Origin: Paracoccaceae bacterium
Lineage (GTDB): Bacteria; Pseudomonadota; Alphaproteobacteria; Rhodobacterales; Rhodobacteraceae
Direction: 5' to 3'
DNA length: 64,000 bases
Assembly (NCBI GenBank): GCA_004153385.1
Contig: SDAL01000002.1
Location: 248,001-312,000, forward strand
Positions 35,098-45,352 of the stretch are shown piece after piece; positions within the stretch are counted from its first letter, which is position 1; every line of letters starts with the position of its first letter. The position numbers were made by a program, and so were the translations under genes. The notes under the pieces are model-generated. The model did not search any database. It saw only the letters and a program-made list of their open reading frames with translations, and was not told the origin of the DNA.

Positions 35098-36693
35098 TTA
35101 GGCCACAGTGAATTCCAGCGGTTTTACTTGTTTAAACAAGCCTGTGGCTTTCAGGGCTGCGACCGTTTCAGGCTTGAGCGGGCTATCAAGATAGGAGATC
35201 GCAATCGCCTCTCCACCCGATTTCGAGCGACCCAGTGTGAAATTCGCAAGGTTTTCGCCATGCTCGCCCAGCAAGGTGCCAAGTTTGCCGATGATGCCGG
35301 GCTTATCGTCGTTGGTGGTGTAGAGCATGTGGCCGCCCACCTCTGCGTCAAGGTTGATACCCTTGATCTGGATGAACCGCGGCTTGCCATCGGAGAACAC
35401 CGTGCCCGCGATGGAGCGTTCTTTGCTCTCGGAGATGACGCTGACCTTGATGTAGCCCTCGAACACGCCCGACTGGTCTTGGCTGGTGGTGGCAATCTGG
35501 ATGCCGCGTTCTTTGGCCATCGCCGGTGCGGACACCATGTTCACATCCGGCTGGCTGGCCTTGAGGATGCCCGACACAAGGGCCGCATCCAGCGCCTTGA
35601 GGTTCATCGTGGCAGCCTCGCCATCATAGGTGATGTGGATTTCCTTGAGCGCATCTTCGGTCATCTGGCCGATGAACCCGCCCAAGTGCTTGGCAAGTGT
35701 CACCCAAGGCCCCATGATCTTGGCTTCTTCGGCGGTCATCGACGGCATGTTGAGCGCGTTTTCAACTGCCCCGTCCAGCAGGTAGTTCGACATCTGCTCT
35801 GCCACCTGCAAAGCCACGTTTTCCTGTGCCTCTGTGGTGGAGGCACCCAGATGCGGCGTGCACACGACATTGTCGAGGCCAAACAGCGGGTTTTCCGTTG
35901 CGGGTTCGACCGCAAACACATCCAGCGCAGCCCCTGCGACATGGCCCGATTTTAGCAAGTCTGCCAAAGCGGCTTCGTCCACCAGACCGCCACGGGCACA
36001 GTTGATGATCCGCACGCCTTTTTTGGTTTTTTCCAGATTCTCCCTCGACAGCACATTGCGTGTCTGATCTGTCAGCGGCACGTGCAGGGTGATGAAATCG
36101 GCGCGTTTGAGCAGATCGTCAAGCTCGACTTTTTCCACGCCCATCTTCTCGGCTTTGTCTTCGCTCAGGAAGGGGTCATAGGCGACGACCTTCATCTTCA
36201 GCCCGCGCGCGCGGTCACACACGATGCCACCGATGTTGCCTGCACCGATCACGCCAAGCGTTTTGCCCGACAGCTCGACGCCCATGAATTTCGATTTTTC
36301 CCATTTGCCCGCCTGCGTGGAGGCCGAGGCCGCAGGGATCTGGCGTGCGACTGCAAACATCATCGCAATCGCATGTTCTGCGGTCGTGATCATGTTGCCA
36401 TAGGGCGTGTTCATCACGATCACGCCTTTTTTCGACGACGCTTCCTTGTCGACGTTATCGGTGCCGATGCCGGCCCGACCGATCACCTTCAGGTTGGTCG
36501 CGTTTTCCAGCAGCTTGGCTGTAACCTTGGTGGCGGAGCGGATCGCAAGACCATCATACTTGCCAATCACTTCGGCCAGTTTGTCTTTGTCTTTGCCAAG
36601 GCTGGGTTCGAAATCAACCTCGATGCCACGATCACGGAAAATCTGGACGGCGGTTTCCGAGAGTTTGTCGGATACGAGAACTTTGGGCGCCAT
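35098..36693 (-). CDS. serA: D-3-phosphoglycerate dehydrogenase
   Basis: NAD-dependent dehydrogenase of 531 aa, first step of serine synthesis from 3-phosphoglycerate. Substrate-binding domain, then a Rossmann region with [19 protein letters not shown], the catalytic [10 protein letters not shown] and a late [14 protein letters not shown] with the catalytic His. An ASB domain and a C-terminal ACT domain (about 455-531) make it the long form, often serine-regulated. AAGGAGC precedes the ATG at 36693. It lies 83 bases downstream of serC in the same transcript. Confidence 0.97.
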   Translation of the reverse strand: MAPKVLVSDKLSETAVQIFRDRGIEVDFEPSLGKDKDKLAEVIGKYDGLAIRSATKVTAKLLENATNLKVIGRAGIGTDNVDKEASSKKGVIVMNTPYGNMITTAEHAIAMMFAVARQIPAASASTQAGKWEKSKFMGVELSGKTLGVIGAGNIGGIVCDRARGLKMKVVAYDPFLSEDKAEKMGVEKVELDDLLKRADFITLHVPLTDQTRNVLSRENLEKTKKGVRIINCARGGLVDEAALADLLKSGHVAGAALDVFAVEPATENPLFGLDNVVCTPHLGASTTEAQENVALQVAEQMSNYLLDGAVENALNMPSMTAEEAKIMGPWVTLAKHLGGFIGQMTEDALKEIHITYDGEAATMNLKALDAALVSGILKASQPDVNMVSAPAMAKERGIQIATTSQDQSGVFEGYIKVSVISESKERSIAGTVFSDGKPRFIQIKGINLDAEVGGHMLYTTNDDKPGIIGKLGTLLGEHGENLANFTLGRSKSGGEAIAISYLDSPLKPETVAALKATGLFKQVKPLEFTVA

Positions 36694-36776
36694 TTGTAAG
36701 GCTCCTTGAATATCTGAAATATCGGGAAGGGGCGGGCAGATCGTGCAAGATTGCCCGCCGCGCATTCAAAAGATCG

Positions 36777-37922
<1,146 letters not shown>

Positions 37923-38005
37923 CTCTGGTATCCTCTCAGATAATCGCCCTTCGTTGGGGAAGGGTGTCCCACTGCTGGACTTACGTCACGCGCCGAGATC
38001 GTGCA
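37923..38005 (-). ncRNA. serC-motif RNA leader
   Basis: The leader right before serC has, on the minus strand, GTCC-AGCAGTG-GGAC (a 4-bp stem) followed by CCCTTC-CCCAAC-GAAGGG (a 6-bp stem), preceded by GGCGCGTGACGTAA. This order and these loop sequences agree, as I remember it, with the serC RNA motif, a cis-regulatory structure described upstream of serC in alphaproteobacteria. The ligand or trigger of that motif is not known. Boundaries are approximate. Confidence 0.65.
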
Positions 38006-38272
38006 AGTGACAAAGTCGCGAAAGTTGGATGAAATGTCGTGATCAGGCATGCGCAGGGCGCATTCCGGCCAACCGGGTGTCTGGAGGAACTTTCCGCCGC
38101 GCTGTGTGACGCAGTCTGGATCGGCGCGGCTTTATGGGGTAGGGGCAGACCGCGGGGCCAAAACAGGCGGGATTGTGACGTTACGACCGTAACCATTGGC
38201 GGCTTGATGCGTCCGGTTTTGCCCGTGCCCCGAAATATGATAATGACCTTGCCCCTTATGAGAAGGCCCGCG

Positions 38273-39151
38273 ATGTATACCGTAATTCTGATGACCGATC
38301 CTGCGACGCCTGCGTTGAATGCGACGACCGTCGATGCCTTGCGCGGTGCATGGGGCGGTGGCGCGGTGAGGTGGCTTCACTATGGTGTGGCCGCCGAGTT
38401 CCCCGTAGAGACGATCGCAGACAACCGCTGGCAGGTTTGGCACGACATGCAGGCGCTTGGCGTGGATCTTGTGATCGTGCCATCGGCGGGGCGTGCCAAG
38501 AAAATGCTGCTGGCCGATATGGACAGCACCATGATCGAGCAGGAATGCATCGACGAGCTGGCCGATGTGGCCGGTGTCGGCGCGCGGGTCAAGGATATCA
38601 CGGCGCGTGCCATGAATGGCGCGCTGGATTTTGAAGGCGCGCTTTGCGAGCGTGTGTCCTTGTTGGAGGGGTTGGGGCAAGACGTGATCGGTCAAGTGAT
38701 CGACAGCCGGATCACCCTGATGCCCGGCGGGCCGGCGCTCATTGCCACGATGAAGCGTGAAGGCGCCTATTGCGCGCTGGTATCTGGCGGATTTACGGCC
38801 TTCACGGCACATGTCGCGGCCACCCTCGGGTTTGACGAGCATCGCGCCAACACGCTGCTGATCGAGAATGGCAAGCTGACCGGCAAACCTGCCTATCCGA
38901 TTTTGGGCCGCGAGGCGAAAATGGACGCCTTCCACGAGATTTCCACCCGCCTTGAGTTGACGCCCGATCAGGTGATGGCGGTGGGCGACGGGGCAAATGA
39001 TCTGGGGATGCTGGGGCTGGCGGGGGCCGGTGTCGCGCTGCATGCCAAGCCATCGGTGGCCAAGCAATGCGATATCCGGATCAATCACGGTGATCTGAGC
39101 GCGCTTTTGTATGTGCAAGGCTATCACCACGACGATTTCGCCATCCGGTGA
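38273..39151 (+). CDS. serB: Phosphoserine phosphatase
   Basis: HAD phosphatase of 292 aa, last step of serine synthesis. An N-terminal ACT-like region (about 1-75) precedes the catalytic core MLLADMDSTMIEQECIDELAD, with the DMDST nucleophile motif. GGFTAFTAHVA and AVGDGANDLGML complete the HAD motifs. The ATG at 38273 follows GAGAAGG; longer in-frame starts run through the divergent leader region and are rejected. Together with serC and serA on the other strand it gives the complete pathway. The dyad GTTACG-AC-CGTAAC at 38181-38194 lies upstream and could be an operator. Confidence 0.95.
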   Translation: MYTVILMTDPATPALNATTVDALRGAWGGGAVRWLHYGVAAEFPVETIADNRWQVWHDMQALGVDLVIVPSAGRAKKMLLADMDSTMIEQECIDELADVAGVGARVKDITARAMNGALDFEGALCERVSLLEGLGQDVIGQVIDSRITLMPGGPALIATMKREGAYCALVSGGFTAFTAHVAATLGFDEHRANTLLIENGKLTGKPAYPILGREAKMDAFHEISTRLELTPDQVMAVGDGANDLGMLGLAGAGVALHAKPSVAKQCDIRINHGDLSALLYVQGYHHDDFAIR

Positions 39152-39338
39152 AAGATAGGCGCGCACATCCCGTGCCCTTTCAAAAAGGCGACGCCTTCGC
39201 CTGCGTCCCCTTGTGAGGAACGCTCCTCGCTCGGCGTGGCTTTGCCGATCGGCGCCTGCGCGCGTAGGGGCGCGGGGTTGCTCTTGTCAGGGGCGCTCGG
39301 TATGCCAATGTGCAATGAATGGCTTTGGGGATGGTGTC

Positions 39339-39974
39339 ATGATGAATGTTCGTAAAGGTTTTGCCGTTATCGCGATCACTGCGGCGGCGTTTGGCTTGGC
39401 GGGCTGTCAGGCAACCACCGGCACCAAAACAAGCGGACAGGTTGCACTCGCCAATGAGGGCGTCGTGTTCAGCGCGCCTGCGGGATACTGTCTGGCCCGT
39501 TCCAGCCGGCAATCGGCGCAAAACAGCAACTTTTTGCTGTTCGGTGATTGCGCGGCCCTGACCAAAGACCCCAACCGCAGCACGGCGCCGCATCAGTCCG
39601 TGCTATCGGCCAGCCTCGGTCCGGCCCTTGATGCACCGGTGGAAAGCCGCTTTGACGTGATCGAGGCTTTTGTGCGCAGCGATGCAGGACGCTCCGTGAT
39701 GGCACGCTCGGGTAAGGCATCGGATGTGACGGTGTTGTCGCGGCAGGTTGCGGGCGATGTGCTGCTGCTAAAGATTCGCGACACTTCCGCGACGAAAGAC
39801 CAGCCGGTGGCACAAGATTACTGGCGTGCGGTTACCGGATTGAACGGTCGTGTGGCCACCCTGTCGGTTCTGCCCAAGAAAACAGCACCGATGAGCGATC
39901 GGGAACAAGCCCGTCTATTGCTGGAATTTGCTGCCCGTTCCAAAGCTGCAACGGCTTCTGGGAAAAAACAGTAA
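39339..39974 (+). CDS. Putative lipoprotein of unknown function
   Basis: Protein of 211 aa with a signal sequence ending in the lipobox LAGC (Cys23 or 24), so probably anchored to the membrane facing the periplasm. The mature part has SAPAGYCLARSS near residue 50 and a Ser/Asp-rich central region but no motif I can assign. It ends AASGKKQ-like, with a basic tail. The start at 39339 (Met-Met) is placed so that the signal peptide is of normal length. Confidence 0.75.
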   Translation: MMNVRKGFAVIAITAAAFGLAGCQATTGTKTSGQVALANEGVVFSAPAGYCLARSSRQSAQNSNFLLFGDCAALTKDPNRSTAPHQSVLSASLGPALDAPVESRFDVIEAFVRSDAGRSVMARSGKASDVTVLSRQVAGDVLLLKIRDTSATKDQPVAQDYWRAVTGLNGRVATLSVLPKKTAPMSDREQARLLLEFAARSKAATASGKKQ

Positions 39975-40112
39975 GCGGGACTATATAATCGGCCTGAAGC
40001 CTTGCATATTATGTTTGGTAAAGACACGGTTTCTCTTATTATAATTTAAGTCTTCTGCTGGCATCGCTATATGCCGCATGTAAATTAAATGTTTTAAAGA
40101 GAGTCGTTGATT

Positions 40113-40877
40113 ATGAGTCCCATGCAAGCCACATTTTTGGACCGTCTTGCGCAGGGCCGCGCGCTCAACCGATGGAAGCGCGCCGCTAAAATGGTGCACG
40201 AATTAAACGCACAAGATGTCGATAATGTCCGCAAGGAGGCATATGCCGTTCGTGCCGCCACTGACCAGCTTATTTTACAGGCGGACCGCCGCGCGCAGGA
40301 ACTGCTTGATCCAGCCCCTGCAATCCAGCGTCCGCTTGGATGCGATTGGGCATGGCGTCCCGAGGCGTGGAGCGGGCGCATTTTGCCCGGTGCACATATA
40401 GAGGCTGCAAACGGTGCTATGCTTGGAACAAACCTCAGCATTTGCCACGATTGCCCTGCCTCCCAGCTCAGTATCGCGCAGGTCCGTGCGCAGCCCGATG
40501 TGGCCGCGCCCTTTCGCGTGGATATAGAGGTATTCGGTTTTAGCGGTAGTTTTCTGTCCCTGATCCTCGATTTGCCAACAGATGCGGTAAACGGGTTACG
40601 ATTAAACCACTTGTTGCGGTTAAATCTCGATTTTCAGACAGAAAAGCCATTGTCGGTTTATTGCCGGTTAAATGTAAAACACGGCCCTAATACGGAACAG
40701 TTGGTACGCGAATATTCTACAGGCGATGGTATGGTCGAATTTGATCTGGCCTATACAAAGTTAAACGAAAAGCGCGTTGAAAAGGCGTGGATTGACCTGA
40801 TATTTAATAATCCCGAGATGAACCGTATTTGTTTGCGGGATCTGACGCTTTTACGCCATCCGCGCGCCGAGATGTAA
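40113..40877 (+). CDS. DUF6478 family protein
   Basis: Protein of 254 aa that resembles the DUF6478 proteins of Rhodobacterales. It opens with a helical, basic region (FLDRLAQGRALNRWKRAAKM), then has LGCDWAWRPEAWSGRILPGA and a beta-rich second half with GFSGSFLSLILDLP and LTLLRHPRAEM at the end. Codon use is visibly AT-richer than in its neighbours (ttaaac, tatttaataat), and the 138 bases upstream are AT-rich too. The ATG at 40113 follows AAAGAGAG at some distance. Function unknown. It is 9 bases from the next small gene. Confidence 0.7.
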   Translation: MSPMQATFLDRLAQGRALNRWKRAAKMVHELNAQDVDNVRKEAYAVRAATDQLILQADRRAQELLDPAPAIQRPLGCDWAWRPEAWSGRILPGAHIEAANGAMLGTNLSICHDCPASQLSIAQVRAQPDVAAPFRVDIEVFGFSGSFLSLILDLPTDAVNGLRLNHLLRLNLDFQTEKPLSVYCRLNVKHGPNTEQLVREYSTGDGMVEFDLAYTKLNEKRVEKAWIDLIFNNPEMNRICLRDLTLLRHPRAEM

Positions 40878-40886
40878 GGACCAGTT

Positions 40887-41264
40887 ATGAAGCTTGAACA
40901 ATCGCGTTTGCGGGCCGGTATTTGGGAGGGCGTTCTTTTCGTAGATGAAGCGCCTTCGCTGCAGGCAAGCCATCTGGGGGAGACCCTGGAGGGGTTAAGC
41001 GTCGAGAAAAAGGACGACCGGCGGTGGAAGGTCTCGGTTCCCATCGCGCAGGAGCGTTTTAGCGAAGGGGTGCAGAGCTTTTTGATGCGCGATCTTGCCA
41101 GTGGCGACACTGTGGGCGAGCTGACGGTCATTGCCGGTGTCGCGGCCGATGAAGATGTGCGCGCCGAGATTGATCTGCTGCGTGCGGAACTGGATTTGCT
41201 GAAAAAAGCATTTCGAAGCCACTGCCGCGATACGGTCGGTTCGTCGGATACGGTCGGCCAGTAA
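40887..41264 (+). CDS. Hypothetical protein, 125 aa
   Basis: Small protein beginning MKLEQSRLRAGIWEGVLFVD. A beta-rich first half (WKVSVPIAQERFSEGVQSF) is followed by a short heptad-like helix EIDLLRAELDLLKKAFRSH at about 93-111 that may oligomerise. It follows the DUF6478 gene by 9 bases and is likely its operon partner. No family recognised. Confidence 0.7.
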   Translation: MKLEQSRLRAGIWEGVLFVDEAPSLQASHLGETLEGLSVEKKDDRRWKVSVPIAQERFSEGVQSFLMRDLASGDTVGELTVIAGVAADEDVRAEIDLLRAELDLLKKAFRSHCRDTVGSSDTVGQ

Positions 41265-41611
41265 ACAGCCTGTGGCCGACGTTTGCGTAAGGGGTGAAGC
41301 CCCCATGTATTCCGCGTTTGATCGGGGCTGATCGGCCACGGTGGTCTGTGCATTGGCATGTTCTGGTGCTTGCCTTCGGGGCCTTCGGGGCCTTCGGGGC
41401 CACAGATGTGCGTTCTTGGGGCATCCCGGGCGGACGCCGCGCCAATGTCTCAGGCGCCTCCCTTGCGTGTGACGGGGCCATCACGTGACGCTGGTGCGTG
41501 TATTTGCCGGTTCTATGGCGCGCGACCTGTGGCGTTTTTGACCTTCCGCCAAGAGGGTTCTAGGGTCATATGAAAGCCACGGCAGCTCAATCGCTTGGAA
41601 GGTGTTACGCA
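41265..41611. other. Intergenic region with short direct repeats
   Basis: No gene supported. It contains three tandem 9-bp CCTTCGGGG repeats at 41373-41399. The last about 60 bases lead into nudC. Confidence 0.4.
41373..41399. repeat. Three tandem 9-bp repeats
   Basis: CCTTCGGGG occurs three times in a row without change. Confidence 0.9.
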
Positions 41612-42667
41612 ATGGATGATCAGGCAGTAGATAACCGTGAAACGCATTTGGTCCGCGCGGACCTGCCAGCGCGCGCTCATCCCGGTCTGGGCATGGCCGG
41701 ATCCGGCCTGAACCGCGCGGCGGAGTTGCGTGGCGATACCGCCGCGATGCGCGCGGCGTTGTCCGATACCAACACACGTATCCTGCCGATGTGGCAGGGG
41801 CGGTTTCTTTTTGTGGCAGAAGGGTCTGTTCCCGATCCGGCGTTGGGTCAGGGGCTGGCGTCCGTGCCCCCCGACCATTCGGTGTTGAACGGGGCTGAAG
41901 AGCCGGCTGTATTTTTGGGGCTTTCCAACGGTCATCATGTGTTCGCGCAAGATGTCTGTGGATGGGTGCCGGACGATACGCTTGATCCGCAGGCCCGCCT
42001 CGCGCAGGACCGGATTTATGATGCCACGTTGCCCGCTGGCAGTTTCTTTGCGGATTTGCGAGGTCAGATGATGGCGCTTGACGCGCGCGCGGCAGAGCTT
42101 GCAGCCACCGCACGCGGCGTGCTGGGATGGCATCGAAGCCACCGGTTTTGTGCCGCATGCGGTGCCCCTTCCATTCCCGAAGACATGGGCTGGCGGCGTG
42201 GATGCGCGGCCTGCGGAACGTCGCATTTCCCGCGCACCGATCCATGTGTCATCATGATGGTTGTGCGTGATAACGCGGCGCTTCTGGGCCGCAGCCCGCA
42301 TTGGCCCGAGCAGATGTTTTCCTGTCTGGCAGGGTTCATGGAGCCCGGCGAAACCGTAGAGGCGGCCGTGCGCCGGGAGGTGTTCGAGGAGACGGGGATC
42401 AGGGTCGGGGAGGTGCGTCCCGTGGCCTCCCAGCCATGGCCGTTTCCAGCCTCTTTGATGCTGGGGTGCGTCGCGGTCGCGCAAAGCGATGAGATCACCG
42501 TCGATCCGGTCGAGATCGAGGAGGCGCTGTGGGTTTCGCGCGAGCGGCTGCTGCGGATTTTTGCCGGACGCGACGACGTGATCCGTACGCCACGCGCCGG
42601 GGCAATTGCCGGGTGGCTGATGCGCGAATGGCTTGCAGATACGCTCATTCCTCGTCAGAAGTTTTAA
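41612..42667 (+). CDS. nudC: NAD(+) diphosphatase NudC
   Basis: Nudix enzyme of 351 aa that splits NAD(H) and can remove NAD caps from RNA. After a variable N-terminal domain comes a zinc ribbon (RFCAACGAPS...GCAACGTSHFPRTDP), the Nudix box GFMEPGETVEAAVRREVFEETG, and the NudC signature SQPWPFPASLMLGC. The ATG at 41612 has GAAGGTG at suitable distance; an ATG 42 bases upstream is less likely. NAD turnover fits with pncA/pncB elsewhere in the window. Confidence 0.93.
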   Translation: MDDQAVDNRETHLVRADLPARAHPGLGMAGSGLNRAAELRGDTAAMRAALSDTNTRILPMWQGRFLFVAEGSVPDPALGQGLASVPPDHSVLNGAEEPAVFLGLSNGHHVFAQDVCGWVPDDTLDPQARLAQDRIYDATLPAGSFFADLRGQMMALDARAAELAATARGVLGWHRSHRFCAACGAPSIPEDMGWRRGCAACGTSHFPRTDPCVIMMVVRDNAALLGRSPHWPEQMFSCLAGFMEPGETVEAAVRREVFEETGIRVGEVRPVASQPWPFPASLMLGCVAVAQSDEITVDPVEIEEALWVSRERLLRIFAGRDDVIRTPRAGAIAGWLMREWLADTLIPRQKF

Positions 42668-42719
42668 CAACCGCCGCCTGTTCCAATGTGCGGACCGTGC
42701 GACCTTAAGGAGTTTTTTG

Positions 42720-43184
42720 ATGAAGTTTTCGACCCATGAAGATGTCTCTGCTCCGGCTGAGTTTGTGTTCAAAGAACTCAGCGAGTTTGAGAGCTTCGAG
42801 CGGTTGGCGTCGCACCGCGGTGCGCGCATAACGCGGGTCGATTCACTGGTCGAACCCGGCGTGGGCATGTGTTGGGATGTCGATTTCCAGTTTCGCAACA
42901 AGGCCCGCAGCGTACGCACCGAAGTGGTGCGGTTCGAGGCGCCGGAATTTATCGGCTTTAGCGGGCAATCGTCGAACTTCACGCTGATGATGACGGTCAT
43001 GCTTACCGCGTTGTCGCAAACACGCACCCGCATTCAGGTCGGGCTTGATATCCGCCCTCGCACGCTCAGCGCACGGCTGTTGATGCAATCGGCCAAACTG
43101 GGTCGCGCCAGTCTTGATCGTAAATTCGAAGGCGGCGTCCGCACCATCGCCCGCGATCTGGAGCACCATTCCACGGCGTCGTGA
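42720..43184 (+). CDS. SRPBCC (START-like) family protein
   Basis: Protein of 154 aa with the helix-grip SRPBCC layout: KFSTHEDVSAPAEFVFKELSEFESFERLA at the start, a beta-rich middle (WDVDFQFRNKARSVRTEV), and a long C-terminal helix. Such folds bind hydrophobic ligands in a deep pocket. AAGGAG lies just upstream of the ATG at 42720. Ligand unknown. It is followed by a terminator. Confidence 0.85.
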   Translation: MKFSTHEDVSAPAEFVFKELSEFESFERLASHRGARITRVDSLVEPGVGMCWDVDFQFRNKARSVRTEVVRFEAPEFIGFSGQSSNFTLMMTVMLTALSQTRTRIQVGLDIRPRTLSARLLMQSAKLGRASLDRKFEGGVRTIARDLEHHSTAS

Positions 43185-43255
43185 CGTTTCTTTCGGAAAT
43201 GCGCATGCGGCTTTCAGCATGCCCGAAGTTTCGCCTGTTGTGGCCCCTAGACGCG

Positions 43256-43294
43256 CGACCGCCACACGAGGGGGCGGCGGTCGTTTTGCTTTTA
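43256..43294 (+). terminator. Terminator of the SRPBCC gene
   Basis: CGACCGCC and GGCGGTCG pair around a G-rich loop and are followed by TTTTGCTTTT. It runs up to the 3' end of the convergent pheA gene. Confidence 0.75.
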
Positions 43295-44137
43295 TCCGAA
43301 GGTGCGATGCTCGGTATCTGCCGGATAAACCCCCAGAATTTCGAGGTTTTCGGTAAAGTAAGAGAGTTCGTCAAGCGCCAGCTTGACCATCGGGTCTTCA
43401 GGGTGGCCTTCGATATCGGCGTAGAACTGGGTCGCAGTAAAGTTGCCTTTAACCATGTAACTTTCCAGTTTGGTCATGTTCACGCCATTTGTCGCAAAGC
43501 CTCCCAGTGCCTTGTACAATGCGGCCGGAATGTTGCGCACACGGAAGATGAAGCTGGTCATCATCTGCTCGGACCGACGCTCTGTGATGGCGTCGGGGGC
43601 CATGATCAAGAAGCGCGTGGTGTTATTGGACGCGTCCTCGATATGGCGCGCCAGAACTTCAAGCCCATAGATTTCGCCTGCCAGTTCGGAGGCAAGCGCG
43701 GCCATGCTGCGATCGCCTTGATCGGCCACGATTTTGGCAGATCCGGCGGTGTCGGCACCGACCTCGCGGGCAATGTTGTGCTCTTTAAGAAAACCGCGCA
43801 CCTGCCCCAAAAGCACAGTGTGACTCATCGCGGTGGTCACGTCTTCCAGCTTTGTGCCGGGCAGCGCGAGCAGATTGATATGCACGCGGACAAAAGCCTC
43901 GCCGATGATTTTCAGGCCTGAACTTGGCAAAAGCTGGTGGATATCGGCCACGCGCCCGTAGGTGGAATTTTCAACCGGCAGCATTGCGATATCGGCCTGA
44001 TTGGATCTGACCGCCTCTATCGCGTCTTCAAAGGTGCGGCAGGGCAGGGGAGCCATTTCCGGCAAAGCGTCGTGGCAGGCTTGATGTGAATAGGCGCCAA
44101 GTTCACCCTGAAATGCGATTTTTCCGGTTTTGGTCAT
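43292..44137 (-). CDS. pheA: Prephenate dehydratase
   Basis: Monofunctional enzyme of 281 aa converting prephenate to phenylpyruvate in phenylalanine synthesis. KIAFQGELGAYSHQAC is the typical opening; MLPVENSTYGRVADIH and NNTTRFLIM carry catalytic residues. An ACT domain (about 195-275, with LGGFATNGVNMTKLESYM, the ESRP-type site) gives feedback inhibition by phenylalanine. No chorismate mutase domain is fused. Confidence 0.96.
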   Translation of the reverse strand: MTKTGKIAFQGELGAYSHQACHDALPEMAPLPCRTFEDAIEAVRSNQADIAMLPVENSTYGRVADIHQLLPSSGLKIIGEAFVRVHINLLALPGTKLEDVTTAMSHTVLLGQVRGFLKEHNIAREVGADTAGSAKIVADQGDRSMAALASELAGEIYGLEVLARHIEDASNNTTRFLIMAPDAITERRSEQMMTSFIFRVRNIPAALYKALGGFATNGVNMTKLESYMVKGNFTATQFYADIEGHPEDPMVKLALDELSYFTENLEILGVYPADTEHRTFG

Positions 44138-44224
44138 TTTGCATATCCCTCGTCTTTGTCTCTGCCTAGCCTGTGTCTGCGTTCAAGGGAAGTGTGAAGG
44201 GAGTCTGTGCGACGGTGCAGGGAA

Positions 44225-44279
44225 GGGGGCCCTAGGCCCCCGACCGTTTTCCACGGGGTTCGATGCCCCGTGGAAAACG
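44225..44279. repeat. Two adjacent perfect inverted repeats
   Basis: GGGGGCC-CTA-GGCCCCC (44225-44241) is followed by a 14-bp perfect dyad: CGTTTTCCACGGGG (44245-44258) and CCCCGTGGAAAACG (44266-44279) with a 7-base loop. They lie between argF and pheA, both on the minus strand. No T-run follows in either direction, so they are not standard terminators. Confidence 0.8.
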
Positions 44280-44373
44280 ATTTGCCGGAAGGCTTGTCAT
44301 ATCCGGTGGCCTGCGCATGAAAAGGGAATGCATGCCCACCCCCTTTGCTGCACCGGGTTAGACGGGCTTTGGC

Positions 44374-45300
44374 TTATTTGCCCAAGCACCACTGCAAAAT
44401 TGCCTTTTGCGCGTGCAGCCGGTTCTCGGCCTCGTCAAACACAACCGAATGCGGGCCGTCCATAATCTCGCTTGTGGCCTCGTCATTACGATGCGCGGGC
44501 AGGCAATGCATGAACAGCGCATCAGGATTGGCGTGGCGCATCAGCTCTTCGTTCACCTGATAGGGTCGCAGCTGGTTGTGGCGCCGCTCTTTCGCAGATT
44601 CGGGATCGTGCATCGACACCCAAGTGTCGGTGACAATCAGATCCGCGCCGGCCACCGCTTTGATCGGATCGCGTTCAACCTCGACATTCACACCTTGGGC
44701 GCGCGCGAAATCGATCCATTCACGCTCCGGATCAAGGGGCGCGGGACCGGTGAAGGTAAAATCGAACCCGAACTGGCCCGCCGCATGTAAGAACGAAGCG
44801 CAGACGTTGTTTCCGTCACCGGTCCAGACGACCTTCTTGCCGGTGATCGGGCCGCGATGCTCTTCGAATGTGACGATATCGGCCATGATCTGGCAGGGAT
44901 GGGTGCGGTTGGTCAGCCCGTTGATCACTGGGACACTGGCATATTCGGCCATCTCCAGAAGGGTTTCCTCCTCGAATGTCCGGATCATGATCAGATCGAC
45001 ATAGCGTGACAAAACGCGGGCGGTGTCTGCGATCGTCTCGCCATGACCCAACTGCATATCAGAGCCTGACAGAACCATTGTCTGCCCGCCCAGCTGGCGC
45101 ACCCCCACATCGAAGCTGACACGGGTCCGCGTGGAGGGTTTTTCGAAAATCAGGGCAACCATTTGCCCCGCAAGCGGCTGGGCTGTGTCGGCGGTGCCCT
45201 TTGGCTGGCCCTTGCGCGCCTGTTTCATCGCGTGGGCGTTGTCGATCATCTGCCGTAAATCGGCGGGGGACGTTTTATGGATATCTAGAAAATGGTTCAT
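44374..45300 (-). CDS. argF: Ornithine carbamoyltransferase
   Basis: Enzyme of 308 aa joining carbamoyl phosphate and ornithine to citrulline. The carbamoyl-phosphate loop is [13 protein letters not shown], and HPCQIMADI and the ornithine-loop DTWVSM and MHCLPAHR are all present. It starts 52 bases after argD on the same strand, giving an argD-argF operon. Confidence 0.97.
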   Translation of the reverse strand: MNHFLDIHKTSPADLRQMIDNAHAMKQARKGQPKGTADTAQPLAGQMVALIFEKPSTRTRVSFDVGVRQLGGQTMVLSGSDMQLGHGETIADTARVLSRYVDLIMIRTFEEETLLEMAEYASVPVINGLTNRTHPCQIMADIVTFEEHRGPITGKKVVWTGDGNNVCASFLHAAGQFGFDFTFTGPAPLDPEREWIDFARAQGVNVEVERDPIKAVAGADLIVTDTWVSMHDPESAKERRHNQLRPYQVNEELMRHANPDALFMHCLPAHRNDEATSEIMDGPHSVVFDEAENRLHAQKAILQWCLGK

Positions 45301-45352
45301 TGGTTCGTCTTTCTATCACCGAAGCACGCAGCGCGGCATTCGGGCCTGTCTT

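Noticed and set aside
38039-38272. N-terminal extension of serB
   Set aside because: It covers the divergent promoter and leader region and has no homologous character; the ATG at 38273 has a Shine-Dalgarno.
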